A stretch of DNA of 64,000 bases from Loktanella sp. SALINAS62. Lineage in GTDB: Bacteria; Pseudomonadota; Alphaproteobacteria; Rhodobacterales; Rhodobacteraceae. Of this stretch, positions 1 through 8,306 are shown one piece after another; the stretch's first letter is position 1, and every line of letters begins with the position of its first letter. Below the pieces are notes generated by a model. It ran no database searches. It was not told the origin of the DNA and was given only the letters and a program-made list of their open reading frames with translations. The translations under genes and the position numbers were made by a program. The stretch spans positions 112,228 to 176,227 of the forward strand of contig NZ_JAAFZU010000001.1 in assembly GCF_018263905.1 (NCBI RefSeq), given 5' to 3'.

Positions 1-282
1 GGATCGTTCAGCCGATATTGTCGACCAGAACCAATCCAGCCCCGACCCGCGCTGCAGCACAACGCCCGCGCCTGTCGTACCGGGCAGTGACGGGGTCTTT
101 GGAAACGTTGTGGCCGATGGTGCGCTGGGGTCGATCTGGATCGTCAGCCGCCGGGCACCGGTTTCAGGCAGCCCCACCCGTTTGAAAGTGAAATCGGGTT
201 GCAGTCGATCCTGTGCGGTCAGGGGGCCAGCCAAACCTGAAACAAGCGCCACCACTGCCCATAGCTGCGTTACCGAAGTCAT
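1..282 (-). CDS. Secreted protein, 3' end cut by window edge; possible lytic transglycosylase
   Basis: An open frame runs without a stop from an ATG at 282 to the window edge, giving the first 94 residues. AGGA lies about 7 nt before the ATG. The N-terminus is a signal peptide with a probable cut after LTA-Q at about residue 24, so the product is periplasmic or outer membrane. The mature part has DFTFKRV, RRLTIQIDP, a proline/threonine-rich linker and LDWFWSTIS. From memory this resembles the N-terminal region of Rhodobacteraceae SLT-domain lytic transglycosylases, but the catalytic domain is outside the window, so the assignment is tentative. It is transcribed divergently from the pilus locus. 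The reading frame itself is secure. Confidence 0.55.
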   Translation of the reverse strand, partial: MTSVTQLWAVVALVSGLAGPLTAQDRLQPDFTFKRVGLPETGARRLTIQIDPSAPSATTFPKTPSLPGTTGAGVVLQRGSGLDWFWSTISAERS

Positions 283-648
283 AAGATCGTCCTGCCTGCA
301 ATGCATTAATCTGCATTTATTAGCTCTTAGTTAACCACCCTGCGTCGTCGATTGCTACCGTGGTGGAAACAGTCCCCAACAAACGCGGCATATTGGTCGC
401 AAAACGGAATTCAAAGTCCGATCTAAACACGGCAATCTCAAAACCTTTATCAAACAAAACCAATATCTTAAAAGAATTTATAAACAAAGTTAACCGAAGC
501 CAAAAAAAGCACCAGACAGGTCCAAATGATGACGCATTCGGACGGCTATATCTCCTTATCCAAGACGGGGAGCGGGCCAATAAGAGGCCGGTCCGCAATG
601 AGCCGGCAAGGGATGCAAACCAGCTAAACCCCTGAGGAGGGACTATAC
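283..648. promoter_or_regulatory. Divergent AT-rich intergenic region upstream of flp
   Basis: These 366 bases separate the divergent left-end gene from the pilin. The stretch at about 400-530 is clearly more AT-rich than the rest of the window. It contains a 91-aa open frame on plus and a 92-aa one on minus, but neither has a ribosome binding site or recognisable protein character, so I treat the region as promoter and leader. The last bases carry the strong pilin Shine-Dalgarno GAGGAGG at 634-640. No convincing sigma70 box pair could be fixed. Confidence 0.5.
320..336. promoter_or_regulatory. Possible CtrA-type binding site
   Basis: TTAG (320-323), seven bases, then TTAACC (331-336) matches the alphaproteobacterial CtrA consensus TTAA-N7-TTAAC with one mismatch. 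It lies 38 bp upstream of the left-end gene start and about 310 bp upstream of flp. The site is AT-rich and could occur by chance. The link to CtrA is inference. Confidence 0.25.
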
Positions 649-843
649 ATGATGAACTTTATCAAAGCTTTCTACAACGACGAAGACGGTGCAGTGACGG
701 TTGACTGGGTCGTTCTGACCGCAGGTATCGTGGTTCTGGGCGTCGCAGTTGGCGCCAAGGTTGCAGGCGGGGCAAACGCCATGGCCGACAACATCGCCGC
801 CGAGCTGTCCGGCACAGCTGTTCCCGACATCACTTTCCCCTAA
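649..843 (+). CDS. flp: Flp/Fap family type IVb major pilin
   Basis: This is the 64-aa structural subunit of the Tad (Flp) pilus, made as a prepilin and processed at the inner membrane. A short charged leader ending DEDG is followed by a hydrophobic helix starting AVTVDWVVLTAGIVVLG, the usual Rhodobacteraceae form in which VDW replaces the classical EY of Flp pilins. Processing is expected after the G of DEDG. The helix continues into a small Ala/Gly-rich tail. GAGGAGG (634-640) lies 8 nt before the ATG at 649; a second ATG follows directly. It is the first gene of the pilus locus, and a strong hairpin follows at 875-903, so it can be expressed above the downstream machinery. Confidence 0.93.
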   Translation: MMNFIKAFYNDEDGAVTVDWVVLTAGIVVLGVAVGAKVAGGANAMADNIAAELSGTAVPDITFP

Positions 844-874
844 ACCCCGCAAAGTAGACTCTATTGTCTTGCAG

Positions 875-903
875 AAGGGCCGCATCGTTTCGGTGCGGCC
901 CTT
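875..903 (+). terminator. Hairpin after flp (terminator or attenuator)
   Basis: A perfect 10-bp stem (875-884 with 894-903, AAGGGCCGCA/TGCGGCCCTT) closes a 9-base loop 32 nt past the flp stop. There is no real T-run after it, so it may act as partial terminator or mRNA stabiliser, a common way to make pilin mRNA more abundant than that of the assembly genes. Confidence 0.6.
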
Positions 904-1013
904 ACTGCGCAGTTTGTGCAAATATGTCACCGGATCGTGGCGATCTACTTGGCAATCACCATACCTGTGCCATCGTCATGACATGAAGACCATTCAGGCT
1001 GGATGGATAGCAA

Positions 1014-1187
1014 ATGAGGTCGATTGTGAAGAAATTTTTCAATGACGAAGATGGTGCAGTCACCGTAGATTGGGTCGTCCTTACAGCCACGCTCGCGTTA
1101 TTTCCGGCAGCCATTTTTATCTATTTGTCGGGCGGTGTCAGTGATCTGACCACCAACGTGGTGTCAGCCATCACAGCTGAAGAATAG
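1014..1187 (+). CDS. Second very small Flp-like pilin (57 aa)
   Basis: An ATG at 1014 opens a 57-codon frame ending TAG at 1185-1187. Its N-terminus (FFNDEDGAVTVDWVVLTA) is nearly identical to the Flp pilin at 649-843. After that the sequence diverges: TLALFPAAIFIYLSGG, then a short polar tail ending TAEE. The shared DEDG/AVTVDW block predicts the same prepilin peptidase and assembly pathway, so it looks like a minor or variant pilin made by duplication and divergence. No strong Shine-Dalgarno precedes the ATG; GTG at 1026 is an alternative start. The gene sits between the flp hairpin and cpaB, in the same direction. Confidence 0.85.
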   Translation: MRSIVKKFFNDEDGAVTVDWVVLTATLALFPAAIFIYLSGGVSDLTTNVVSAITAEE

Positions 1188-1232
1188 CACGTCAAAATTC
1201 CTTTTTGACGTCCAACGGAACGAGGCAAAGCA

Positions 1233-2099
1233 ATGCGTATAATTTTTGGAATGGTTCTGATCCTTGGCATAGGGCTGGCAGGTTTTGCCGTCTTCATGGT
1301 TCAGGGTTACATGGGCGACCAGCAAGCCGCCCTGCAACAAGAACGCGAACGGGCCGCCGAAGTGGTCGAAACCGTCAACGTACTGGCAGCGAAAAAGCAA
1401 CTGGCTTTCGGTGACGCATTGACGGCAGACGACATTCAATTCGTGAAATACGCCAAGGATTTTTTGCCAGAAGGCACCTTTGCCGACGTTGAAGCGCTGT
1501 TTCCCGAAGGCCCGAACGTGGTGCGGAGCTTGCTACGCCCGTTAGAGCCGAACGAGGTCATCCTGCTGACCGATCTGACAGAGCCAGGACAGATCGCCAG
1601 CATCACGCAAGAATTGAACCCCTTGATGCGCGCGTTCACCATCCGCGTCGACGCGTCCACCGGCGTATCGGGATTTCTGCGACCGAATGACCGGGTCGAT
1701 ATCTATTGGACAGGTACCGTCGGCGAACCTGGATCAAACGAACAAACCAACGTGATCGGCAGTTCCATCCGACTGATCGCCGTAGACCAGAGCATCGACA
1801 GAAACCGGGCGTCAACATCCATTCCCAGCACCGTTACCGTTGAAGTCATTCCCGGCGATGTGGCCCGTCTGGCAGAAGCGCAGTCCAAGGGGCGGCTTAG
1901 TTTGGCACTGGTTGGGGACGGCAACGAAAACATGGCCGTCGCAATCGGCGAACAGGCAATCTTTTTGCCGCAGCCGCCAGAAAAGCCTGTTCAGGTCGTT
2001 CAGGCCCCGGTTGTTGCACCCACGCCACCGCGCGAATGCTTTACAACTGTCCGTCGCGGCACAGAGGCCGTTCAAGCGCAAATCGCCTGCACAGACTGA
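1233..2099 (+). CDS. cpaB: Flp pilus assembly protein CpaB (RcpC)
   Basis: This 288-aa periplasmic component of the Tad secretion channel is thought to stabilise the outer-membrane secretin. One N-terminal membrane helix (about residues 3-24) is followed by a SAF domain (about 45-115: VNVLAAKKQLAFGDALTADDI through RSLLRPLEPNEVI). Then comes the RcpC/CpaB domain, with MRAFTIRVDASTGVSGFLRPNDRVDIYWTG and a later VTVEVIPGDVARLAEAQSKGRLSLAL. The C-terminus is proline-rich and has two cysteines (ECFTTV, QIACTD). It begins 45 nt after the second pilin and lies 5' of the secretin gene, the standard order. Identification is firm from domain order and context. Confidence 0.93.
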   Translation: MRIIFGMVLILGIGLAGFAVFMVQGYMGDQQAALQQERERAAEVVETVNVLAAKKQLAFGDALTADDIQFVKYAKDFLPEGTFADVEALFPEGPNVVRSLLRPLEPNEVILLTDLTEPGQIASITQELNPLMRAFTIRVDASTGVSGFLRPNDRVDIYWTGTVGEPGSNEQTNVIGSSIRLIAVDQSIDRNRASTSIPSTVTVEVIPGDVARLAEAQSKGRLSLALVGDGNENMAVAIGEQAIFLPQPPEKPVQVVQAPVVAPTPPRECFTTVRRGTEAVQAQIACTD

Positions 2100-2108
2100 T
2101 ATAAATCA

Positions 2109-2139
2109 AGTGGCCACTCGGTGTAATCGGGTGGCCGCT
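2109..2139. other. Weak inverted repeat between cpaB and cpaC
   Basis: AGTGGCCAC (2109-2117) and GTGGCCGCT (2131-2139) form a 9-bp stem with one G-U pair around a 13-base loop, ten bases past the cpaB stop. No T-run follows. The remainder of the 201-bp gap up to cpaC shows nothing I can name. Confidence 0.35.
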
Positions 2140-2300
2140 GCGTGTTCTGGACTGGCAAAAATGCTGTGATGTTGCCGCCAACCCACATGAAGGCAGCACC
2201 TCAAGCCATTGATTCTTGCAATAATCGCAGGGGTCGGTCATAGATGGTGTCAATGACGGAATATAATTTCCGCTGGGCGTGATCCGAGGGGCAGGTCACA

Positions 2301-3725
2301 ATGAGCTATCGCAGGACGTTAAAGGCCGTTTTAACAGGTCTGACTTTATTTACGGGTGCGGCACCAATGATGGTGGACGCACAAAATCTTCGTGTTTTAC
2401 GCGGCGCGCCATCCAGTGCATTGGCGGTTCCGATGAACCGGGCCATCGTGGTGGAAAGCGACGAACCTTTTACCGAACTCTCGATCGCGAACCCCGGCAT
2501 TGCCGACATCCTGTCGCTTTCGGACCGCACGATCTATTTGCTGGGTAAGGAACCGGGTCGTACGACGATGACCATTCTGGGCGTGGATGGTCGATTGATC
2601 AGCAACGTCGAAGTGCAGGTCACCCCTGACATCGCGGAATTCAAGGAACGTCTGGAACAGATCCTTCCGGGTGAACCGATCGAAGTGCGGACCGCCAACA
2701 ACGGGATCGTGCTATCCGGCACCGTCAGTTCCATTGCACGGCTGGACCGGGCATTGGAACTGGCCGAACGCTACGCACCAGAACGTGTGTCCAACCTGAT
2801 GAGCGTCGGCGGCACACAGCAGGTCATGCTGAAAGTGCGCTTTGCCGAAATGCAACGCTCTGTGTCCAAATCGTTGTCATCGTCCATCGCTGCGCAAGGC
2901 ACCGGACTGGGTGGCGATCTGGGGCTGTCCGGCGGCACCGGTGCGCTGGTCGGCGGCAACGCAGTCACCCGTACATTTACAGGGTCCACCCCGGTCACAA
3001 ATGAAAACAACGGTGCATTCTTGTTTGGGTTCAACGCAGGCGGCGTCGAAGTCGGCATCTTGCTGGAAGCTTTGGAAAGCCGTGGGGTTGTCCGCACATT
3101 GGCCGAACCCAACCTGACCGCCCTGTCGGGACAGGAAGCAAAGTTTCTTGCCGGTGGCGAATATCCCGTCCCCGTCGCCCAAGAAGGCGGTCAGATTTCT
3201 GTCGATTTCAAACCGTTCGGCGTGGAATTGAACTTTACCCCGCGGGTTGTGGATGGTGACATCATCAATCTGGAACTGGTCGCGGCCGTGTCTTCGATTG
3301 ATCCTTCTAACGGGTTCACATCTAACGGATTTACCGTCGACGCATTCCGTCGCCGCGAAACATCGACGACCGTTGAAATGCGTGACGGCGAAAGCTTTGC
3401 CATCGCCGGCCTGCTGTCTGACGATTTCACCGATCTGAAAGGTCAGGTGCCTTGGCTGGGCGATATTCCGGTGCTGGGGGCCCTGTTCCGTTCTGCGGAA
3501 TATGCGCGCCAACAGACGGAACTTGTTATTATCGTAACGCCACATCTTGTCACACCGACCCGTGGCGAAGCACTGGCGTTGCCGACAGACCGGATTCAGC
3601 CCCCATCGGAACGCGATCTGTTCCTGTTCGGTCGTGTTTCTGCGTCGAATGCGCCCAAAGCGGGTGGCGCGGGTGAAGTCGCGCGGCAAGACTTTTCCGG
3701 CTCTTACGGCTATGTGATGGACTGA
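2301..3725 (+). CDS. cpaC: Tad/Flp pilus outer-membrane secretin CpaC (RcpA)
   Basis: This 474-aa protein would form the gated outer-membrane ring through which the Flp pilus leaves the cell. An export signal ends near ATMMVDAQ. The N-terminal pilus-formation domain (about 35-110) holds MNRAIVVESDEPFTELSIANP and TIYLLGKEPGRTTMTILG. A BON-like segment follows (ITPDIAEFKERLEQILPGEPIEV is of this kind). The secretin core (about 170-430) has VMLKVRFAEMQRSVSK, GVEVGILLEALESRGVVRTLAEPNLTALSGQEA and the closing PWLGDIPVLGALFRS and ELVIIVTPHLVTP motifs typical of type II/IV secretins. Length is normal for the family. The stop overlaps the next start (TGATG), so the OmpA lipoprotein is probably translationally coupled. 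Confidence 0.95.
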   Translation: MSYRRTLKAVLTGLTLFTGAAPMMVDAQNLRVLRGAPSSALAVPMNRAIVVESDEPFTELSIANPGIADILSLSDRTIYLLGKEPGRTTMTILGVDGRLISNVEVQVTPDIAEFKERLEQILPGEPIEVRTANNGIVLSGTVSSIARLDRALELAERYAPERVSNLMSVGGTQQVMLKVRFAEMQRSVSKSLSSSIAAQGTGLGGDLGLSGGTGALVGGNAVTRTFTGSTPVTNENNGAFLFGFNAGGVEVGILLEALESRGVVRTLAEPNLTALSGQEAKFLAGGEYPVPVAQEGGQISVDFKPFGVELNFTPRVVDGDIINLELVAAVSSIDPSNGFTSNGFTVDAFRRRETSTTVEMRDGESFAIAGLLSDDFTDLKGQVPWLGDIPVLGALFRSAEYARQQTELVIIVTPHLVTPTRGEALALPTDRIQPPSERDLFLFGRVSASNAPKAGGAGEVARQDFSGSYGYVMD

Positions 3726-4384
3726 TGGGACATACTGCGATGCGAAGCTCTCTGACCTTGGGCGCATTGGCGCTTACCCTTGCCGGCTGCGCCACTCAGG
3801 GCGGCTTTTCCATCGATTCACCCACGGCCCTTGAAACGACCGCGCCCGTGTTCGGCACTGCAACGGCGACAAACCTGCAGGCCATGACGAACCCGCAACA
3901 GGCCACTGACGCGCTTGCCCTTCGGTTCGCATCAGAAGTCGAAAGCACCGTCACCTTTGCGTTCAATTCCAGCGTCCTGACACCGCTGGCACAGGCCACG
4001 CTGCGTCAGCAAGCAGCGTGGATCATGCAGTTCCCGGAAATTCGTTTCCGCGTCTATGGCCACACCGATCTGGTCGGATCAGCGGCCTACAACGAACAAT
4101 TGGGCCGCGCCCGCGCCAATGCGGTTGTGTCATACCTTGTTTCTTTGGGCGTCAACCGATCCCGTCTGGAAGCTTTGGTGTCGTTTGGCGAAACACGTCC
4201 AGTCGTGCCAACCCAACAACCAGAGATGCGCAATCGGCGCACCGTGACAGAGGTATCCGGGTTTGTTTCGGGATCACCCATGTTGCTGAACGGCAAATAC
4301 GCGCAGGTCGTGTTCCGCGAATATGTCAACAGCGCGACACCGGAAACGACGGTATCCGAAACACAGGGCGCTGGCGGCGAATAA
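3725..4384 (+). CDS. OmpA-family lipoprotein of the Tad locus
   Basis: This 219-aa protein starts within the cpaC stop (TGATG); an ATG at 3740 gives a more usual signal peptide. The lipobox is LAGC, so it should be lipidated and outer-membrane anchored. Residues about 75-180 are an OmpA_C peptidoglycan-binding domain: VTFAFNSSVLTPLAQATL, FRVYGHTDLVGS, YNEQLGRARANAVVSYLVSLGV and a closing MRNRRTVTEV. In the Caulobacter gene order CpaD would be here. An OmpA lipoprotein in this position is what I expect in Roseobacter-type Tad loci and may tether the secretin to the wall. Its exact role is inference. Confidence 0.88.
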   Translation: MGHTAMRSSLTLGALALTLAGCATQGGFSIDSPTALETTAPVFGTATATNLQAMTNPQQATDALALRFASEVESTVTFAFNSSVLTPLAQATLRQQAAWIMQFPEIRFRVYGHTDLVGSAAYNEQLGRARANAVVSYLVSLGVNRSRLEALVSFGETRPVVPTQQPEMRNRRTVTEVSGFVSGSPMLLNGKYAQVVFREYVNSATPETTVSETQGAGGE

Positions 4385-4503
4385 AGAGCCGCAGCGACCC
4401 GAACAGTCGCACAGATGGCAAGGCATCGTCGCCAAATACCGCACAATGACGATGAATTTGACCTAATCTCGCCCAGATTGACCCGCATATCTCTGTTGAC
4501 GGG

Positions 4504-4544
4504 ATCGTTCCATCACCCAGATGGGACGATTGCCTGAGGCAGGC
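4504..4544 (+). other. Tandem hairpins in the leader of cpaE
   Basis: In the 219-bp gap before cpaE, an 11-bp stem (4504-4514 with 4520-4530, one G-U pair, loop ACCCA) is followed at once by a 5-bp stem (4532-4536 with 4540-4544). No T-run follows either. They lie 60-100 nt upstream of the cpaE start and could be a leader structure or a processing site splitting the locus into two transcript segments. Confidence 0.45.
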
Positions 4545-4603
4545 AACACGCGAAAACGCAAGTGTCATGGCTCAGGCAGTCCCCATAAAAGAGGACGGCA
4601 GGC

Positions 4604-5851
4604 ATGATGACAAACGCAGCAGCACAGATCGACAGTTCCGAATTGATCGCATGCACAGTCAGTCGCGACGTGCAGATTTTTGATCTTTTGATTGAAGATA
4701 TGGAAACCGCCTTGGGCGAACGCTGGGGCGACCTGCGATTCGATGAAGCCGCCGCATTTCTGGGCCAACCCGAAGCGGCAGAGCTTCAATTTCTGGCCGT
4801 TGCCATGGATGCCGAAGACGAAGAAGACATTGACCAGATCGCAGGCGTCGTCCGTGCCGCCAAAGAGCACGGGATAAAGGTGATCTTGATCACCGAAGAT
4901 GTGCGTCCCGCCACGCTGCATCGTCTGTTGCGCGACGGGGGCGACGAATTTGTCCCCTACCCCCTGCCCGAAAACGAACTTGGGTTAGTGATCGACCGTA
5001 TCATGCACGCGCCCGCAGAAGCGGTTGAACTGGCGGATAAGCCACCCACCCTGAAGCCCACAGGCACGCATTCGGCCGTGGTAATCGCCGTTCACGGCAT
5101 GGCGGGAGGTACAGGGGCGACCACGTTTGGCGTGAACCTGGCCTGGGAACTGGCCAACGTAATAAAAAAGGGCGACCAGCCGCGCGTCTGCCTGCTGGAT
5201 CTTGACCTGCAATACGGCAGCACCTCGACCTATCTGGATCTGCCGCGCCGCGAAGCGGTGACCGAACTTTTGTCCGCGACAGACGTGATGGACAGCACGG
5301 CGTTCATGCAGGCGCTGGTGACGTATGATCAAAAACTACACGTCCTGACGGCCCCCAGCGACATGGTTCCGCTGGACCTGATCGGACCGGACGACGTATC
5401 GCGTCTACTGGAAATGGCGCGGACGAATTTCGATTACGTTGTGATCGACATGCCCGCGACAATGGTGGAATGGTCGCAAACCGTGCTGGAAGCAGCGCAC
5501 GTCTATTTTGCCACGCTGCAACTGGACATGCGGTCCGCCCAGAACACACTGCGGCTGAAACGGATCTTGCAATCCGAAGACCTGCCTTTTGAGAAACTGC
5601 AGTTCATCATGAACAAAGCGCCGGGGTTTACCGATCTATCGGGCAAGGCGCGGGTCAAACGGATGGCCGATTCACTGGGAATCTCGATCGCGGTGATGAT
5701 GCCCGACGGCGGCAAGCAAGTGTCCCAGATTTGTGATCACGGCACACCGCTCGCTGTTGGTGCGCCCAAGAATCCCCTGCGCAAGGAAATTGCAAAGCTC
5801 GCAGGTTCGATCCACGCCCTTAATCAAGCCGATGTGGCTGAAGCCTCCTGA
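4604..5851 (+). CDS. cpaE: Pilus assembly protein CpaE (TadZ), ParA/MinD-like
   Basis: This 415-aa protein is the polar-localisation factor of the Tad machine. Residues about 10-130 form a receiver-like domain without a clear phosphoacceptor motif. Residues about 155-400 are a ParA/MinD-type domain: VVIAVHGMAGGTGATTFGVNLAWEL, then CLLDLDLQYGSTSTYLDLP (switch region) and FDYVVIDMPATM (Walker B-like). The Walker A stretch GGTGATT has neither of the deviant-Walker lysines, as in other CpaE proteins, so ATP use may be weak or absent. It begins 219 bp after the OmpA gene and starts the second, tightly packed half of the locus. Confidence 0.93.
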   Translation: MMTNAAAQIDSSELIACTVSRDVQIFDLLIEDMETALGERWGDLRFDEAAAFLGQPEAAELQFLAVAMDAEDEEDIDQIAGVVRAAKEHGIKVILITEDVRPATLHRLLRDGGDEFVPYPLPENELGLVIDRIMHAPAEAVELADKPPTLKPTGTHSAVVIAVHGMAGGTGATTFGVNLAWELANVIKKGDQPRVCLLDLDLQYGSTSTYLDLPRREAVTELLSATDVMDSTAFMQALVTYDQKLHVLTAPSDMVPLDLIGPDDVSRLLEMARTNFDYVVIDMPATMVEWSQTVLEAAHVYFATLQLDMRSAQNTLRLKRILQSEDLPFEKLQFIMNKAPGFTDLSGKARVKRMADSLGISIAVMMPDGGKQVSQICDHGTPLAVGAPKNPLRKEIAKLAGSIHALNQADVAEAS

Positions 5852-5862
5852 AAGGCAAATTG

Positions 5863-7326
5863 ATGTTTTCCAAGTATAAAAAGCCGGGCGACGTCAAATC
5901 CGGGATGATGAAGCCCGCAGCAGGTTCACCTGCTCCGGACATCGCGCCCGTGGCCGCGCCGGCAGCGGCACCCGCGACAGACCGCGTCAGCCTGATGAAG
6001 CCACGGGCCGCCCGCCCTGCAGAAGCCGCCCCCGGCGACCGCGATAAAAAGCGCAAGGAACGGATGGGCGAAATCAAGCTGGAGCTGCACAAGGCGTTGC
6101 TGGACAACCTGAACCTTGCCGCGCTGGAAAACGCCAGCGAGCAGGATCTGCGCAACGAAATCAACGCCATCGCTACGGAATCGCTGGAAGAAATGGGCAT
6201 CGTGCTGACGCGCGATGAACGCGTCACACTGTCCCAGGATCTGTATTTCGAGGTGACGGGCCTGGGTCCGCTGGAAACGCTGCTCAAGGACGACACCGTC
6301 AACGATATTTTGGTCAACGGCCCGCAGCAGATCTTTGTTGAACGCGCGGGCAAGCTGGAACTGACCGATGTCACGTTCAAGGACGAAAAGCACCTGTTGC
6401 GGATCATCGACAAGATCGTGTCTGCCGTGGGACGTCGCGTGGATGAATCCAACCCCTACGTCGATGCCCGTCTGGCCGATGGGTCGCGTTTCAACGCGAT
6501 GGTGCCGCCTGTTGCCGTGGACGGCAGCCTTGTTTCGATCCGTAAGTTCAAAAAAGACAAATTGGGCATCGAAGATCTGGTACAATTCGGGGCTTTTTCA
6601 GAAGAAATGGCCGCATATCTGCAAGCCGCAGTCGCCACGCGGCTGAACGTCATCGTGTCAGGCGGGACCGGTTCGGGTAAAACGACCACGCTGAATGCCC
6701 TGTCGTCGTTTATCGATAACAGCGAACGCATCCTGACAATCGAAGACACCGCCGAACTTCAGCTTCAACAGACCCACGTGGGCCGCATGGAAAGCCGCCC
6801 CCCCAACGTCGAAGGCAAGGGTGGCGTCAGCCAGCGCGACTGTCTGAAAAACGCCCTGCGGATGCGACCTGACCGGATCATCGTCGGTGAAACCCGTGGC
6901 GAGGAAGTCATCGACATGCTGCAAGCCATGAACACCGGCCACGACGGGTCCATGACGACGATCCACGCCAACAGCGCCCGTGACGGCGTTTCACGTCTGG
7001 AAAACATGATCGCAATGGCCGGGATCGAAATGCCGATCAAGGCGATGCGAAGCCAGATTTCATCTGCTGTGAACCTGATCGTGCAGGCCAGCCGCCTGCA
7101 GGACGGATCACGTCGCATGACCTCGATCACCGAAATCACAGGCATGGAAGGCGACGTGATTTCGATGCAAGAGGTGTTCAAGTACCAGCGCGTCGGCCTG
7201 ACACCCGAAAACAAGATCATCGGGCATTTCACAGCGACCGGCGTCCGCAGCCACTTTTCGGATCGTTTCAAACTGTGGGGCTACGATTTGCCGCCGCAGA
7301 TCTTTGAACCCATGGCAGCAGAGTAA
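5863..7326 (+). CDS. cpaF: Tad pilus assembly ATPase CpaF (TadA)
   Basis: This 487-aa cytoplasmic type II/IV secretion ATPase powers pilus extension, and in Tad systems retraction too. The N-terminus is an Ala/Pro-rich linker. The ATPase core has a Walker [10 protein letters not shown] at about residue 267, the Asp box [11 protein letters not shown], the segment [21 protein letters not shown], Walker [15 protein letters not shown] (about 335) and the His box [16 protein letters not shown]. The ATG at 5863 has AAAGG 7 nt upstream and is preferred to the in-frame TTG at 5860. It starts 11 nt past the cpaE stop, so the two are co-transcribed. Confidence 0.96.
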   Translation: MFSKYKKPGDVKSGMMKPAAGSPAPDIAPVAAPAAAPATDRVSLMKPRAARPAEAAPGDRDKKRKERMGEIKLELHKALLDNLNLAALENASEQDLRNEINAIATESLEEMGIVLTRDERVTLSQDLYFEVTGLGPLETLLKDDTVNDILVNGPQQIFVERAGKLELTDVTFKDEKHLLRIIDKIVSAVGRRVDESNPYVDARLADGSRFNAMVPPVAVDGSLVSIRKFKKDKLGIEDLVQFGAFSEEMAAYLQAAVATRLNVIVSGGTGSGKTTTLNALSSFIDNSERILTIEDTAELQLQQTHVGRMESRPPNVEGKGGVSQRDCLKNALRMRPDRIIVGETRGEEVIDMLQAMNTGHDGSMTTIHANSARDGVSRLENMIAMAGIEMPIKAMRSQISSAVNLIVQASRLQDGSRRMTSITEITGMEGDVISMQEVFKYQRVGLTPENKIIGHFTATGVRSHFSDRFKLWGYDLPPQIFEPMAAE

Positions 7327-7331
7327 TCACA

Positions 7332-8297
7332 ATGATTTCAATGGAACCCGTCATCTACATCGTGATTTTCATTGCCGTTCTGGCCGTGGTTCAAGGTGTG
7401 TATCTGGTGATTTTTGGCAAATCCATTTCGATGGATGGCAAGGTCAACCGACGGCTAGACATGCTGGAAAAAGGCGGCAACCGCGAACAGGTGCTGGAAC
7501 AACTGCGCAAGGAGATGACGCAGCACATTCGATCACAGCGCATTCCACTGTATTCCATCCTGGCCACCAAGGCGCAAAAAGCCAACATCGCATTTACCCC
7601 GTCGCAGATCATGATGCTGATGGTCGGCGTCAGCATCATGGCGTTCATCGGGCTGTCGGTCGCAACCAAAGTTGAAATTGCAACCCGCGCGCTGGTCGCT
7701 ACGGGGATGGGCATCGGTGCGGTCTATGTCTGGATCAACGGCAAGGCCAACAAGCGCATGGCCATGATCGAAGAACAGCTTCCCGAAGCAGTCGAATTGA
7801 TGGTGCGGTCCTTGCGCGTCGGGCATCCGTTTGCCTCTGCCGTGGCTATTGTCGCACGCGAAGTCCCCGATCCGCTGGGCACCGAAATGGGCATCGTTTC
7901 GGACGAAGCCGCCTATGGCCGGGACATGGGCGAATGCCTGAAAACACTCGCGGAACGGCTGGACATGCAGGACATGCGGTTTCTGGCGGTTGCAGTCACG
8001 ATCCAGGCGACATCGGGCGGCAACCTTGCCGAAGTGCTGGAAGGCCTGTCAAAGGTGATCCGCGCGCGGTTTCGCCTCTTCCGCCGGGTCAAGGCGATCA
8101 CCGCAGAAGCGAAATGGTCCGGCAAGCTACTGTCCGGATTCCCGTTTCTTGCGCTGGTGGGCATCAATCTGGTGCAACCCGGATATTATGACGAGGTCAT
8201 GGACAAGCCGATCTTTATCCCGGCCTGTCTGGTCGTCGCCGCGTTCCTGATCGTGAACCTGTTCGTGATGAAGACGCTTGTGAACATCAAAGTCTGA
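7332..8297 (+). CDS. tadB: Tad inner-membrane platform protein TadB
   Basis: This 321-aa type II secretion system F-family protein is one of the two inner-membrane platform subunits that the CpaF motor engages. Membrane helices lie near residues 5-25, 95-140 and 275-318. The cytoplasmic F domain (about 155-270) has LPEAVELMVRSLRVGHPFASAVAIVAREVPDPLG, MGECLKTLAERLDMQDMRFLAVAV and QATSGGNLAEVLEGLSKVIRARF. It begins 5 nt after cpaF. ATG at 7341 is an alternative start. Confidence 0.93.
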   Translation: MISMEPVIYIVIFIAVLAVVQGVYLVIFGKSISMDGKVNRRLDMLEKGGNREQVLEQLRKEMTQHIRSQRIPLYSILATKAQKANIAFTPSQIMMLMVGVSIMAFIGLSVATKVEIATRALVATGMGIGAVYVWINGKANKRMAMIEEQLPEAVELMVRSLRVGHPFASAVAIVAREVPDPLGTEMGIVSDEAAYGRDMGECLKTLAERLDMQDMRFLAVAVTIQATSGGNLAEVLEGLSKVIRARFRLFRRVKAITAEAKWSGKLLSGFPFLALVGINLVQPGYYDEVMDKPIFIPACLVVAAFLIVNLFVMKTLVNIKV

Positions 8298-8306
8298 GGT
8301 GCGCCA

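Noticed and set aside
360-635. A 91-codon frame upstream of flp
   Set aside because: The DNA is AT-rich, there is no Shine-Dalgarno and the peptide is Lys/Asn/Ser-rich without any recognisable feature, so it looks like leader DNA.
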